Assembly: GCA_944393725.1 (NCBI GenBank)
Contig: CALYBC010000015.1
Location: 1 to 52,703, forward strand
DNA length: 52,703 nucleotides
Source: an uncultured Alphaproteobacteria bacterium
GTDB lineage: Bacteria; Pseudomonadota; Alphaproteobacteria; RF32; CAG-239
Direction of reading: 5' to 3'
Shown: positions 9,025-17,515 of the stretch, piece after piece
Layout: every line of letters begins with the position of its first letter
How positions within the stretch are numbered: the stretch's first letter is position 1
Translations under genes and position numbers: made by a program
The notes under the pieces: generated by a model
Told to the model about the DNA's origin: nothing
The model's database searches: none
The model's input: the letters and a program-made list of their open reading frames with translations, nothing else

Positions 9025-9318
9025 TTGTTTTACGAACACACAAATAACGGAATAATTTTAAGAGTTAGGCTCAAGCCTAACTCTTCTTGTTGTAAAATAT
9101 TCGGAATTTTTATTGCCCCCAACGGTGAAGAGTTTTTGAAAATTGATATTATCAGTATCCCCGAAAAAGGCAAAGCCAACCAGGAACTGATTTCTTTACT
9201 TTCCAAGAAATTACACCTGGCCAAATCTAATTTCACAATAATTTCCGGCACGCTTGACAGATACAAAAAAATCCTTATAACTGGCGAAGTAGAAGATATA
9301 GAAAACAAACTACAATAA
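9025..9318 (+). CDS. DUF167/YggU family protein
   Basis: The 97-residue protein matches the YggU/DUF167 fold: LRVRLKPNSS near the N-terminus and the conserved PEKGKANQELISLLSKKL. It probably starts at the TTG at 9025, one base after the yggT stop, so translation is likely coupled. There is no ATG before the conserved core. Cellular function is unknown across the family. Confidence 0.85.
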   Translation: MFYEHTNNGIILRVRLKPNSSCCKIFGIFIAPNGEEFLKIDIISIPEKGKANQELISLLSKKLHLAKSNFTIISGTLDRYKKILITGEVEDIENKLQ

Positions 9319-9330
9319 ATAGGAGGAGAG

Positions 9331-10224
9331 ATGGAAACTAAAATAATCAATGGTAAGGAATGTGCCGAAAAAATCCTGCAGAATTTGGCCGCTGAAATTT
9401 CCGCTCTGCCCACCGAAGAAACGCCGATTATCGCTGTGATTATGGTAGGCGACAACGAAGCCAGCCAAATTTATGTTCGCAACAAACAAAAAGCCGCCGC
9501 CAAGATCGGAATGGGTTGCGAGGTTATGGAATTTTCTTCTTCCATCGGTGAAAATGCTCTATTGGAAGTAATTGACGAATTAAATTCCAACCACCACATT
9601 AACGGCATAATCGTCCAACTTCCTCTCCCCTCGCATATTGACACCCTAAAGGTATTATCCCGCATAAAGTCATCCAAAGATGTTGACGGGTTTGGCCCCT
9701 ATAACAGCGGGTTACTCTCATATAATTCCGCACAAGCTGTTATATCGGCAACCCCCAAAGGCATAATGCACTTACTCCTTTCAACCGGAATAGATCTAAA
9801 AGGCAAAAACGCCGTAGTCATCGGCCGCTCCAACATTGTCGGCAAGCCCATTGCCATGTTGCTCACCAATCATGACTGCACCGTAACTTTAGCTCATTCC
9901 AAAACCACCAATCTTCCTGATATCATAAAAACATCAGACATTGTTGTCGCCGCTTGCGGCAGAGCCAAAATGATAAAAGGTGATTGGCTCAAAGAAGGAG
10001 CCGTTGTAATTGATGTCGGTATCAATAGGATAGACGGCAAGCTCTGTGGTGATGTTGATTATGACAGTGCCTTAGGCAAAGCTTCTTACATCACTCCGGT
10101 TCCCGGCGGCGTAGGTCCTATGACTATTGCCATGCTCTTAAGCAACACTTTTGACGCTTTTATTCGCCAGCAATCCGAACCGGAATGTTCCTGTGGCAAA
10201 TCCGGCTGTCACTGTCACCACTAA
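9331..10224 (+). CDS. folD: bifunctional methylenetetrahydrofolate dehydrogenase/cyclohydrolase with Cys/His-rich tail
   Basis: FolD interconverts 5,10-methylene-, methenyl- and 10-formyl-tetrahydrofolate for one-carbon metabolism. The 297 residues include the catalytic YVRNKQKAAAKIG region (Y50 and K54 equivalents), GIIVQLPLP, the NADP-binding GRSNIVGKP and the C-terminal TPVPGGVGPMT. A strong AGGAGG site precedes the ATG. After the normal end of the domain (near LLSNTF) there is an extra tail finishing CSCGKSGCHCHH, which looks metal-binding and is not part of the catalytic fold. The enzyme itself appears intact. Confidence 0.95.
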   Translation: METKIINGKECAEKILQNLAAEISALPTEETPIIAVIMVGDNEASQIYVRNKQKAAAKIGMGCEVMEFSSSIGENALLEVIDELNSNHHINGIIVQLPLPSHIDTLKVLSRIKSSKDVDGFGPYNSGLLSYNSAQAVISATPKGIMHLLLSTGIDLKGKNAVVIGRSNIVGKPIAMLLTNHDCTVTLAHSKTTNLPDIIKTSDIVVAACGRAKMIKGDWLKEGAVVIDVGINRIDGKLCGDVDYDSALGKASYITPVPGGVGPMTIAMLLSNTFDAFIRQQSEPECSCGKSGCHCHH

Positions 10225-10252
10225 TTACTGTTTTTTTGGAGTTTTACTGACG

Positions 10253-10852
10253 ATGATAAAATATTTTCGCCACATTGTGCAACGCACTTACGATGTCATG
10301 TTGGATTTATCAGCTAAACCCAATGCCATGTTATTTTTATTTATCGTGGCTTTTGCCGAAAGTTCATTTTTTCCGATTCCGCCTGATGTAATGCTCATCC
10401 CCATGGTTTTGGCCACACCTAATAAAGCATGGCGTATTGCCGGACTGGCTACTTTTGCCAGCGTATTAGGCGGATATTTTGGCTATGGTATCGGCATATT
10501 TGCGTTTGACATGATTGCCAAGCCGATTTTGGAATTTTATAATGCTTTTGAACAATTTCACGAATTTGAAAATTATTACCACGAATATGGAGCCTGGATA
10601 GTTTTCGGAGCAGGTATCACCCCGTTCCCCTACAAGATTATCACCATTGCCAGCGGTGTTGTGCATCTTGATTTGGTAGTATTTACCATTGCTTCTGTTC
10701 TTGCCCGTGGCATGAGATTTTTCTTGGTTGCCTGGCTATTAAAGAGATACGGCGCTCCGATGAAAATATTTATCGAAAAACACTTAGGTATATTATCAGT
10801 ATTATTCTTAGCCTTGCTGATTGGCGGATTTGCCGCTCTCAAATATCTCTAA
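10253..10852 (+). CDS. YqaA/DedA-like (SNARE-associated fold) inner membrane protein
   Basis: The 199-residue multi-spanning protein has the motif FAESSFFPIPPDVMLIPMVL, then GGYFGYGIG and FGAGITPFPYKIITIASG, typical of the YqaA subgroup of the DedA/VTT superfamily. Members are implicated in lipid scrambling and envelope homeostasis. I chose the ATG at 10253 with TGGAG upstream. An earlier in-frame codon at 10151 lies inside folD and would add 34 residues with no family similarity. A bidirectional terminator follows immediately. Confidence 0.85.
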   Translation: MIKYFRHIVQRTYDVMLDLSAKPNAMLFLFIVAFAESSFFPIPPDVMLIPMVLATPNKAWRIAGLATFASVLGGYFGYGIGIFAFDMIAKPILEFYNAFEQFHEFENYYHEYGAWIVFGAGITPFPYKIITIASGVVHLDLVVFTIASVLARGMRFFLVAWLLKRYGAPMKIFIEKHLGILSVLFLALLIGGFAALKYL

Positions 10853-10858
10853 AAAACG

Positions 10859-10884
10859 AAGCCCCGTTTTACGGGGCTTTTATT
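10859..10884. terminator. bidirectional terminator between YqaA-like and mitofilin-like genes
   Basis: AGCCCCG and CGGGGCT form a 7-bp stem with a TTTTA loop, with A-rich and T-rich flanks on either side, placed between convergent genes. Confidence 0.9.
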
Positions 10885-11885
10885 TAATTATTTTGCAAAA
10901 ATTTAACTTTCATTACCGCCAACGCATTAGCCGAAATTCTTGCAACGGCATCATAAAAATCATTATACATCTCTGCCTGTTCTTTCCACTCTTGCAAATT
11001 TTTATTCTCAGCCCACTCGTCATTAAGCGGCTTATCAATAAACGATACGGCTTGTTTGGTTTCACCTCTAGCCACCATCTCACTCAAAGTTGCCCAGAAA
11101 ACATCTTTTGGTGTAAGTTGCGGATTTTTTTCATCTGTTTTTTTCTCAATTTTTACAACCTTTTGTAGCTGCAAATAAATTCTATCTTTCCAATTATCTG
11201 CCGCAACCAAGTTTTCATCCGTCACTTTAAACTCGGCAGCATAAATTTCGGCAAATCTGTGCTGCAACTTGCTCAAAGACGGCACACCTTCAACCGCCGT
11301 CTTATTAATAACGGCAATTTCTTGGGCTATTTTATAATTATCAGCAACCAATTCATTCAAAACTTCGGCCTCATAAACAAAACTTCCGCCTCTTGCAGCC
11401 GCATCTTTAACCAACATTGCCGCAGTCAAAGTCAATGCCGACTTATCGGTAACCTTTGCCAAATCATCAATCTTACTTTCGGCTCTGTCCATTCGCTGCA
11501 CCAAACCCAAAACGGCATCGACATCGGCTTTTGACTTTATGGTATTAACCGTAATATTTTCCATATTTTCCAACTTTTGATAAACTTCCGACAAATCCGG
11601 ATTAGCTGCCGTTTGAGCCACTTCCGCAACTTCTGACTTAAGCATTGCAAGTTGTTTTTGCAATTCGTTTATTTGCACCAGATACACATCTTCTTCAACT
11701 TGTTTATTTGCCAACATATCTCTAAATTGATTCAAAAGTTTTGGATTTTCCCACAATTTGTATCCCAACACCGCAACCGCCGCAATTACCACCAAAAACC
11801 AAATTTTAGTTTTGCGTTTTTTTAATTTTGGAGCAACCGCTTCTTCCGCAACCGTCTCGACAGTAACTTCATTTTTCTTTGACAT
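10884..11885 (-). CDS. mitofilin-like (Mic60-related) inner membrane protein
   Basis: The 333-residue protein has a short acidic and basic N-terminus and one membrane helix (IWFLVVIAAVAVLGYKLW, about 29-46). A coiled coil (about 65-150) follows, then a helical C-terminal domain resembling the mitofilin domain. Alphaproteobacterial homologues shape the inner membrane. They are usually encoded next to hemC, hemD and hemY and divergently from tsaD; here the tsaD side is kept but no hem gene lies in this window. I chose the ATG at 11885 (MSKKNE) with GGGAGAGG upstream over a start at 11909. Confidence 0.75.
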   Translation of the reverse strand: MSKKNEVTVETVAEEAVAPKLKKRKTKIWFLVVIAAVAVLGYKLWENPKLLNQFRDMLANKQVEEDVYLVQINELQKQLAMLKSEVAEVAQTAANPDLSEVYQKLENMENITVNTIKSKADVDAVLGLVQRMDRAESKIDDLAKVTDKSALTLTAAMLVKDAAARGGSFVYEAEVLNELVADNYKIAQEIAVINKTAVEGVPSLSKLQHRFAEIYAAEFKVTDENLVAADNWKDRIYLQLQKVVKIEKKTDEKNPQLTPKDVFWATLSEMVARGETKQAVSFIDKPLNDEWAENKNLQEWKEQAEMYNDFYDAVARISANALAVMKVKFLQNN

Positions 11886-11917
11886 AATACCTCTCCCGTT
11901 ATTGTGCAATTAAAGGC

Positions 11918-11946
11918 TTGGCAAGATTTTTTTTATAGTGTATACA
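11918..11946 (+). promoter_or_regulatory. promoter of tsaD-nth
   Basis: TTGGCA (11918-11923) and TATACA (11941-11946) are separated by 17 bp, about 50 bp upstream of the tsaD ATG. Confidence 0.65.
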
Positions 11947-11996
11947 ATATAAAAAAAGAAGCAACTGCAAATTAATTTTGTAAAGAAGAACGAACA

Positions 11997-13073
11997 ATGT
12001 TGGTATTAGGAATAGAAAGCAGCTGTGACGAAACTGCCGCAGCTTTGGTTAACGACAAAAAAGAAATCTTAAGCTCCACGGTATTAACGCAGAGCGAGCA
12101 CAAAAATTTCGGCGGTGTAGTCCCCGAAATTGCGGCCCGAGCTCATCTTGAGCATATAGACGAGATAATTGAAGAAACCTTCAAAAAAGCCGGCGTTAAA
12201 CCTCAAGATATTGATGCCGTTGCTGCCGCCGCCGGCCCCGGTTTAATCGGCGGAGTAACCGTCGGAGTTATGGCCGGCAAGGCTCTGTCTTTGGCATTGA
12301 ACAAGCCTTTTATTGCCGTAAACCACTTAGAGGGGCACGCTCTGACTGCCCGTCTAAATTCCGATGTCAGCTACCCGTATTTATTGTTGCTTACCTCCGG
12401 TGGTCACTGCCAAATTCTAATTGTCAAAGGTGTCGGCGATTTCGAAAGGCTTGGTACCACCATTGATGATGCTGCCGGCGAAGCTTTTGACAAAGTTGCC
12501 AAGATGTTAGGGCTGGGATATCCCGGCGGCCCGATAATCGAAAAGATGGCTGCCTTAGGTGATGAAAATCGTTTTGTTCTACCTCGCCCGCTTTACAACT
12601 CGCCGGACTGCAATTTGTCATTTTCCGGTCTTAAAACCGCCGTTCGCAAGATTATTGAATCCTATTCCGAAGATGGTATAATTGAGCATGCCATCATGCG
12701 CAAACGCGATGTCGCCGATATCTGCGCCAGTTTCCAAAAAGCCGTTACCGAAAGCCTGCTTCACAAACTGCAAAAAGCTATTTTCCTTTTCCGCAAGCAG
12801 TGTCCCGCAGGAAAACACATAGTTGTTGCCGGAGGAGTTGCGGCTAACACCTATTTAAGAGAACACTTAAAAGACCTAGCAGACAAAGAAGGTTTAATTT
12901 TTGCCGCACCGCCAATTAAATTTTGCACCGATAACGGCGTCATGATTGCTTGGGCCGGAGTAGAAAGAGCTCTCAAAGGCCTATATAACGGTTTGGATTT
13001 CAAACCTCGCCCGCGTTGGCCCTTAGATGAAAACGCGCCCAAAGCCGCCGGCGCCGGAGGAGTAAAAGCATGA
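11997..13073 (+). CDS. tsaD: tRNA N6-threonylcarbamoyladenosine transferase subunit TsaD
   Basis: TsaD is the Kae1-type subunit that transfers the threonylcarbamoyl group to A37 of ANN-decoding tRNAs. The 358-residue protein begins MLVLGIESSCDETAAAL, the family signature. It contains the iron-binding NHLEGHALTARL (two histidines four apart), the glycine-rich AAGEAFDKVAKMLGLGYPGG and a C-terminal CTDNGVMIAWAG. It overlaps nth by four bases (ATGA), so the two are cotranscribed. TsaB, TsaC and TsaE are not in this window. Confidence 0.97.
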   Translation: MLVLGIESSCDETAAALVNDKKEILSSTVLTQSEHKNFGGVVPEIAARAHLEHIDEIIEETFKKAGVKPQDIDAVAAAAGPGLIGGVTVGVMAGKALSLALNKPFIAVNHLEGHALTARLNSDVSYPYLLLLTSGGHCQILIVKGVGDFERLGTTIDDAAGEAFDKVAKMLGLGYPGGPIIEKMAALGDENRFVLPRPLYNSPDCNLSFSGLKTAVRKIIESYSEDGIIEHAIMRKRDVADICASFQKAVTESLLHKLQKAIFLFRKQCPAGKHIVVAGGVAANTYLREHLKDLADKEGLIFAAPPIKFCTDNGVMIAWAGVERALKGLYNGLDFKPRPRWPLDENAPKAAGAGGVKA

Positions 13074-13702
13074 GAAAAATTTCAGAAATATGTCAAATTC
13101 TTGATGTCTTAAAACAGGCTGACCCCGAACCTAAAAGCGAACTTGAGTTTCACAATGCCTTTACTTTGTTGGTCGCCATTATACTCTCGGCTCAAAGTAC
13201 CGACAAGGGAGTTAACAAGGCCACCAAAGAATTATTCAAACTTGCCGACACCCCGCAAAAAATGTTGGATTTAGGTATCGACGAACTCAAAGAACATATC
13301 AAGACTATCGGACTATATAACAACAAAGCCAAAAATGTAATGGCCTTATCCCAAATTTTGGTAGATAAGTATTCCGGCGAAGTTCCCAACGACCGCGATA
13401 TTTTAGAAACGCTCCCCGGAGTTGGCCGTAAAACCGCCAATGTTTTGCTAAATGTCTGGTGGCATCAACCCACCGTCGCGGTAGATACTCATGTTCTTCG
13501 CTTGGCTAAAAGACTAGAACTCAGCGATAAGAATACTCCCCTCGGTGTCGAAGAAGACCTAAATAAACTACCTAACGACTATCGTTTGTATGTCAATCAC
13601 TGGCTGGTGCTGTTTGGGCGTTATATCTGCAAAGCTCAAAAACCGGATTGCACAAACTGCCCCTTGGCACAATTTTGCCGCAGCAGCGATAAAAGGATTT
13701 AA
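13070..13702 (+). CDS. nth: endonuclease III
   Basis: Nth is a bifunctional DNA glycosylase/AP lyase for oxidised pyrimidines. The 210 residues contain the helix-hairpin-helix LPGVGRKTANV with catalytic K121, and the catalytic aspartate D139 in VAVDTHVLRLAKRL. The C-terminal 4Fe-4S loop has cysteines at 187, 194, 197 and 203 with spacing C-x6-C-x2-C-x5-C. The stop codon overlaps the stop of the convergent acylphosphatase gene by three to four bases. Confidence 0.96.
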   Translation: MRKISEICQILDVLKQADPEPKSELEFHNAFTLLVAIILSAQSTDKGVNKATKELFKLADTPQKMLDLGIDELKEHIKTIGLYNNKAKNVMALSQILVDKYSGEVPNDRDILETLPGVGRKTANVLLNVWWHQPTVAVDTHVLRLAKRLELSDKNTPLGVEEDLNKLPNDYRLYVNHWLVLFGRYICKAQKPDCTNCPLAQFCRSSDKRI

Positions 13703-13986
13703 ACTCTGGTAAAAATACCGTCTTCCACTGGCGGCAAAAAAGAGCTTATTCTGCCCACCACAAATTCCACAGTATCTACTCTGCCCCATAGAGGACCTTT
13801 TTGGCACGCCGCAACCATCAAATCTATCTTATCGGGTTCCCCTCTTAACCTAAGCATGACCGAACCGTCGCAATCATTATGTACCCAACCGGAGATTCCG
13901 CCGATTTCTCTGGCTTTTGATACAGCCCAGCGGCGATATCCCACGCCTTGTACGCGTCCTTTAACTCTGATAGTAACTTCTTTCAT
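13699..13986 (-). CDS. acyP: acylphosphatase
   Basis: The 95-residue protein has both catalytic elements of the family: the phosphate loop GRVQGVGYRRW with its arginine, and the asparagine motif GWVHNDCDGSV. It hydrolyses acyl phosphates such as carbamoyl phosphate. Its ATG overlaps the end of the ATP12-like gene, making it the last gene of the rarA-rluC-asmA-atp12-acyP run. No terminator separates it from nth, with which it is tail-to-tail overlapping. Confidence 0.93.
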   Translation of the reverse strand: MKEVTIRVKGRVQGVGYRRWAVSKAREIGGISGWVHNDCDGSVMLRLRGEPDKIDLMVAACQKGPLWGRVDTVEFVVGRISSFLPPVEDGIFTRV

Positions 13987-14477
13987 GACCTAAGATAATT
14001 TTCAATTTCTTTAAGTTCATCACATCTTTCTTTTCTTTTTGCGGCAGCTTCACTATCGGTACCCCACATCTCATTTTGCCACAATTCTTCCAGATACGAA
14101 AGCTCACAGGCTTCTTCCGCGTGAATTTTGCCCTTAACCAAAGCCAATGCCAACAATGTAGATCTCATATTCAGAGTAGCCGCCAAATAACAAGCCAACT
14201 CCTTATCGCTCATTTTGCTTAACACCACCTTCAGCGGAGCTCTCAAGGCTTTATTTTCCGGCACATCTAAAGTATTGGTTTTGTTAATGGCCGTCTTCAA
14301 CAATTCAGCCGCCCAATCCAAAATCGGCAACCATTTTTCCTTCTGCCGCAACACTAATTCCTTATTTTCTCCCCAAAAAAACAACACATCGGTTTTGGCC
14401 AACTCCAGAAGTTTGGCAATAACCTCTTCGCGGTTACCTACGATTTCTTTTACGCTCTCATCTAAATTTTGTTGCAT
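13983..14477 (-). CDS. ATP12-family F1-ATPase assembly chaperone lacking the N-terminal domain
   Basis: The 164 residues align with the C-terminal helical domain of ATP12, the chaperone for the F1 alpha subunit in mitochondria and alphaproteobacteria. Recognisable parts are TDVLFFWGENKELVLRQ, KWLPILDWAAELL, ALVKGKIHAEEACELSYLEE and LWQNEMWGTDSEAAAKR. The N-terminal domain of full-length members (roughly 70-80 residues, with the conserved LDGR-type stretch) is missing. Only three bases separate the ATG from the AsmA-like stop codon, so no hidden 5' portion fits. Location behind rarA and rluC matches other alphaproteobacteria. The shortened form is the odd feature. Confidence 0.8.
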   Translation of the reverse strand: MQQNLDESVKEIVGNREEVIAKLLELAKTDVLFFWGENKELVLRQKEKWLPILDWAAELLKTAINKTNTLDVPENKALRAPLKVVLSKMSDKELACYLAATLNMRSTLLALALVKGKIHAEEACELSYLEELWQNEMWGTDSEAAAKRKERCDELKEIENYLRS

Positions 14478-14480
14478 CTG

Positions 14481-16583
14481 CTACCTCCTACCCAAACTTC
14501 CCGAAAAAGCATCAAACAAATTTTTTGCGGTATTACCCAAATCTTTTATTGCCTTTCTGGTTTGTTCATCAGCTCCGTTATATATATCTTGCGTTGTTGC
14601 TTTCACTCCGGTTGGCTTAGGGAATCTTGAAGCATAAGCAGTGCCCTGCAAAGCCGTATAACAAGGACTTTCATCACCATTCAAAAGCACTTGCGACCCC
14701 AAATACAATCCACCGCTTGCCATACTGCCGACAATGGTAGTAAGTGCGGCCTCATTATCCAATCTTATTTTCGGCTGTTCTAAAGTACCTTCAATTTTCA
14801 CAAATGAAGCCAATGCCTGAGCAATATTTCCATCTGCCAACTTGTTTAAGGTCGGAGCTATGGTAAAATCAATTTTATCATTAACCAAATTAATATTACC
14901 GCTGCTTATTATCTTTAACTTAGAACCGTTAAACACAATTCCTTGCGGAAACACGGCCTTACCGTTGCCGATATCACTACGCAAGACCGCGCACTCCACG
15001 TTCATATTTGTATTGGCATTGGTATCTATCCGCAAAACCTCAAATAGTTTGGTAAAAATATTACTTGCCAACCAAGATAATTTACCGGTTTTTATTTCCG
15101 ATTTTCCGACAATTGCTATCACTCTGCCGGAAGCTTTTTGCGCAAGCTCACGATAAGTTGTTCCGCTGGTCGACAAATTAACATCTATATCCAAATCACC
15201 ACCGCTTAATACCTGCATGCTGCCGGCATTTCCGGTTGCCAAATCTTTTTGCAAATCCTGCAATTTCATATTTTGTGTCTTAAGCTGCATAGCCGCCGTT
15301 TTAGCCTTACCATTAACTTGTGCGGTTGCGCTTAAATTTCCGCCACCGATACCGGCATCAAATTTCGTAACATTAAGTTGTTCATTTTGCAGTTTTGCAT
15401 TAAGCAAAACATTGTTCAACATAATATCTTTATTAACAGCAAGCTTCGCAACATTAAGCATTACATCGGCGTCAACCAAGCCCAAATATTCATAAGGTAA
15501 TTTTTCATTGGGCACCATTTCTAATGCTTGCGCTTGTTTTATAAGTTGTGGCATTTTCCATGCCGTTTTAGAGCTTTGCGTCAAGCTCTCAACATCGATA
15601 CTCGGAGAAGTAAGATTGAGATTAATATATGGTTTAGCCTTACTCCAATTTACCTTAGCCGTTCCGGTTATCTGATTACCTGCCAACAATAAACTTTTGA
15701 AATTTATATCGGCTTGATTTATATCGCCATCCACCCTAAGCTCGGCCGATATAGCCGGAGCGCCGAAATTTCCGTCAGGATTTGTAACACTTCCCTCTGC
15801 CGCATATCTGGGTGATTGTGTAACATCCTCCACCGAACCGGCAACATCGGCTTTTACATTAAAAGCACTGCCGACAAAAGTAAAACTAAATTTATTTTCA
15901 TTAAGCAGAGAATACAAATTGTCAAGATTAACCTCCGCGGTAATATTATCGCCATCTAGTTCGGCATCAATAATTATATTAGTATTTTCGTTACTACTTG
16001 GAATACTCATATTAATATCGTTAATAACCAACTGCTCAGTCATATTGTTTGCCATATCGCTGTAGAGCAACACACCATTTACTATCTCCACCTCTCTGGC
16101 AATCAAACCTGCGGCAAGCAACGGAACTTCTTGTGTTGCCTCGCTTGTTTTTTTAACCACGGCAGCTTTTTTTATGGCAGATGACTTGGGCGTAAACATC
16201 CAGTTCACCGCTCCGTCAGCTGCTTTTTCCAAATATATCTCCGGCTGGATTAAAACCAGCTTGTCCACTACGATTTTCCCCTTTAACAGAGGAAGTATGG
16301 CGGCCTTAATTTCCAATTTTTGCAATTTTACCATTTGCGGTGTTGATGCCCAATCAGGATTTGCAAACTCCACATCATTCACCACCAAAGTCGGTACCAA
16401 AGAAATAGCCAACTTAGCTTCTCCGTTAATTTTAAGTTCTCTTCCGGTTTCTCTCAAAACAATATCTTCAATATATGACTTGTATTTGTTCAAATCAAAA
16501 TTTCTGACAAAGACAAAACCGCCCAAAGCCAAAATTATAATTAAACTTGAAATTACCGACGCTGTTTTTTTGATAAACCGCAT
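14481..16583 (-). CDS. AsmA family protein
   Basis: The 700-residue protein has one N-terminal membrane helix (about 8-27), then a long beta-rich periplasmic region starting with the typical AsmA N-terminus (LRETGRELKINGEAKLAISLVPTL, quoted in parts: LRETGRELKING and AKLAISLVPTL). An AsmA-like C-terminal domain lies at about 490-620. AsmA/TamB/YhdP proteins are bridge-like lipid transfer proteins between inner and outer membranes; which lipid is moved here is unknown. It lies within three bases of both neighbours, so it is surely in the rluC-atp12 operon. Confidence 0.85.
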   Translation of the reverse strand: MRFIKKTASVISSLIIILALGGFVFVRNFDLNKYKSYIEDIVLRETGRELKINGEAKLAISLVPTLVVNDVEFANPDWASTPQMVKLQKLEIKAAILPLLKGKIVVDKLVLIQPEIYLEKAADGAVNWMFTPKSSAIKKAAVVKKTSEATQEVPLLAAGLIAREVEIVNGVLLYSDMANNMTEQLVINDINMSIPSSNENTNIIIDAELDGDNITAEVNLDNLYSLLNENKFSFTFVGSAFNVKADVAGSVEDVTQSPRYAAEGSVTNPDGNFGAPAISAELRVDGDINQADINFKSLLLAGNQITGTAKVNWSKAKPYINLNLTSPSIDVESLTQSSKTAWKMPQLIKQAQALEMVPNEKLPYEYLGLVDADVMLNVAKLAVNKDIMLNNVLLNAKLQNEQLNVTKFDAGIGGGNLSATAQVNGKAKTAAMQLKTQNMKLQDLQKDLATGNAGSMQVLSGGDLDIDVNLSTSGTTYRELAQKASGRVIAIVGKSEIKTGKLSWLASNIFTKLFEVLRIDTNANTNMNVECAVLRSDIGNGKAVFPQGIVFNGSKLKIISSGNINLVNDKIDFTIAPTLNKLADGNIAQALASFVKIEGTLEQPKIRLDNEAALTTIVGSMASGGLYLGSQVLLNGDESPCYTALQGTAYASRFPKPTGVKATTQDIYNGADEQTRKAIKDLGNTAKNLFDAFSGSLGRR

Positions 16584-16585
16584 TA

Positions 16586-17515
16586 TTACTTCTCCTTACA
16601 ATCCAATCCCAAAAAAGCCAAAGCCTCCTTGAAATGCTCCGGCATCTCGGCTGTTATTTTCACATTTTTATATATGCTTGATAAATCTATTTTATAGGCA
16701 TGAAGATATAACTTATCCTTAATTCCGTTAAACTTTTCCCTCTTTAAGCCGAAATATTTATCATCTCCGACAATCGGTGTCCCGATGTACTCCATATGAG
16801 CTCTGATTTGATGAGTACGACCGGTCAAAGGCAAAGCTTTTACCAAGGCAAATCTATCACCAAGATTATCCAAAACTTCATATTCGGTAATAGCCCTTTT
16901 GCCCTCCTCAACCACTATGGATTTTTCGCCAACCTTTTCCAACGGAGCTTTTATTTCACCTTTACTTTTTTTCGGACACCCTTTCACCAAAGCCAAATAT
17001 GTCTTTTGCAAATTATGCTCTCGAAACGCTTTGGTCAGAAGATCGGCATTTTTTCTGTCTCTGGCCAAGACCAAAACTCCTGATGTATCCTTGTCGATTC
17101 TATGTACTAATTTTGGAGCTTCTTCATCACCGAATTTCAAAGCCTCCAGCATGGCATCAACATGTCGCAGGGTATTGGTTCCGCCCTGCACGGCAAGACC
17201 GCTCGGCTTATTAATGGCTATAATGTTTTTGTCTTTATAAATCACCAATGATTTAATAAAGGCCTCATCTTTCTCCGAAATTTTTTTATCTTTTGTTATC
17301 TGCACCTCATCTGTAATCGGAGGAATTCGTATTTCTTGCCCTGCCGCCAACTTGAGAGATGTTTCGCCTCTCTTACCGTCTACCTTAATTTGTTTGGTTC
17401 GCAACAATTTTTGCAACCTTGACAACGGCAAGTTCGGATAATACTTCAAGAACCAGCGATTTAATCTCATTCCGTCATCGCTTTCTTTCACCACGACGAT
17501 TTGCGGCTTATTCAT
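16586..17515 (-). CDS. RluC/RluD-family 23S rRNA pseudouridine synthase
   Basis: The 309 residues comprise an N-terminal S4 RNA-binding domain (about 15-65) and a catalytic domain with D141 in VHRIDKDTSGVLVLAR and the later LTGRTHQIRAHM. The S4 plus RluA-type architecture fits RluC or RluD, and linkage to rarA favours the RluC-like alphaproteobacterial gene. Exact target uridines cannot be read from sequence. It overlaps rarA by eight bases. Confidence 0.92.
   Translation of the reverse strand: MNKPQIVVVKESDDGMRLNRWFLKYYPNLPLSRLQKLLRTKQIKVDGKRGETSLKLAAGQEIRIPPITDEVQITKDKKISEKDEAFIKSLVIYKDKNIIAINKPSGLAVQGGTNTLRHVDAMLEALKFGDEEAPKLVHRIDKDTSGVLVLARDRKNADLLTKAFREHNLQKTYLALVKGCPKKSKGEIKAPLEKVGEKSIVVEEGKRAITEYEVLDNLGDRFALVKALPLTGRTHQIRAHMEYIGTPIVGDDKYFGLKREKFNGIKDKLYLHAYKIDLSSIYKNVKITAEMPEHFKEALAFLGLDCKEK

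Noticed and set aside
10151..10252. N-terminal extension of the YqaA-like protein
   Set aside because: It lies inside folD and in the intergenic gap, with no family similarity; ATG 10253 gives a normal length.
13070..13986. Convergent overlap of nth and acyP as a possible regulatory antisense pair
   Set aside because: The overlap is only about four bases at the stop codons, which is ordinary in a compact genome.
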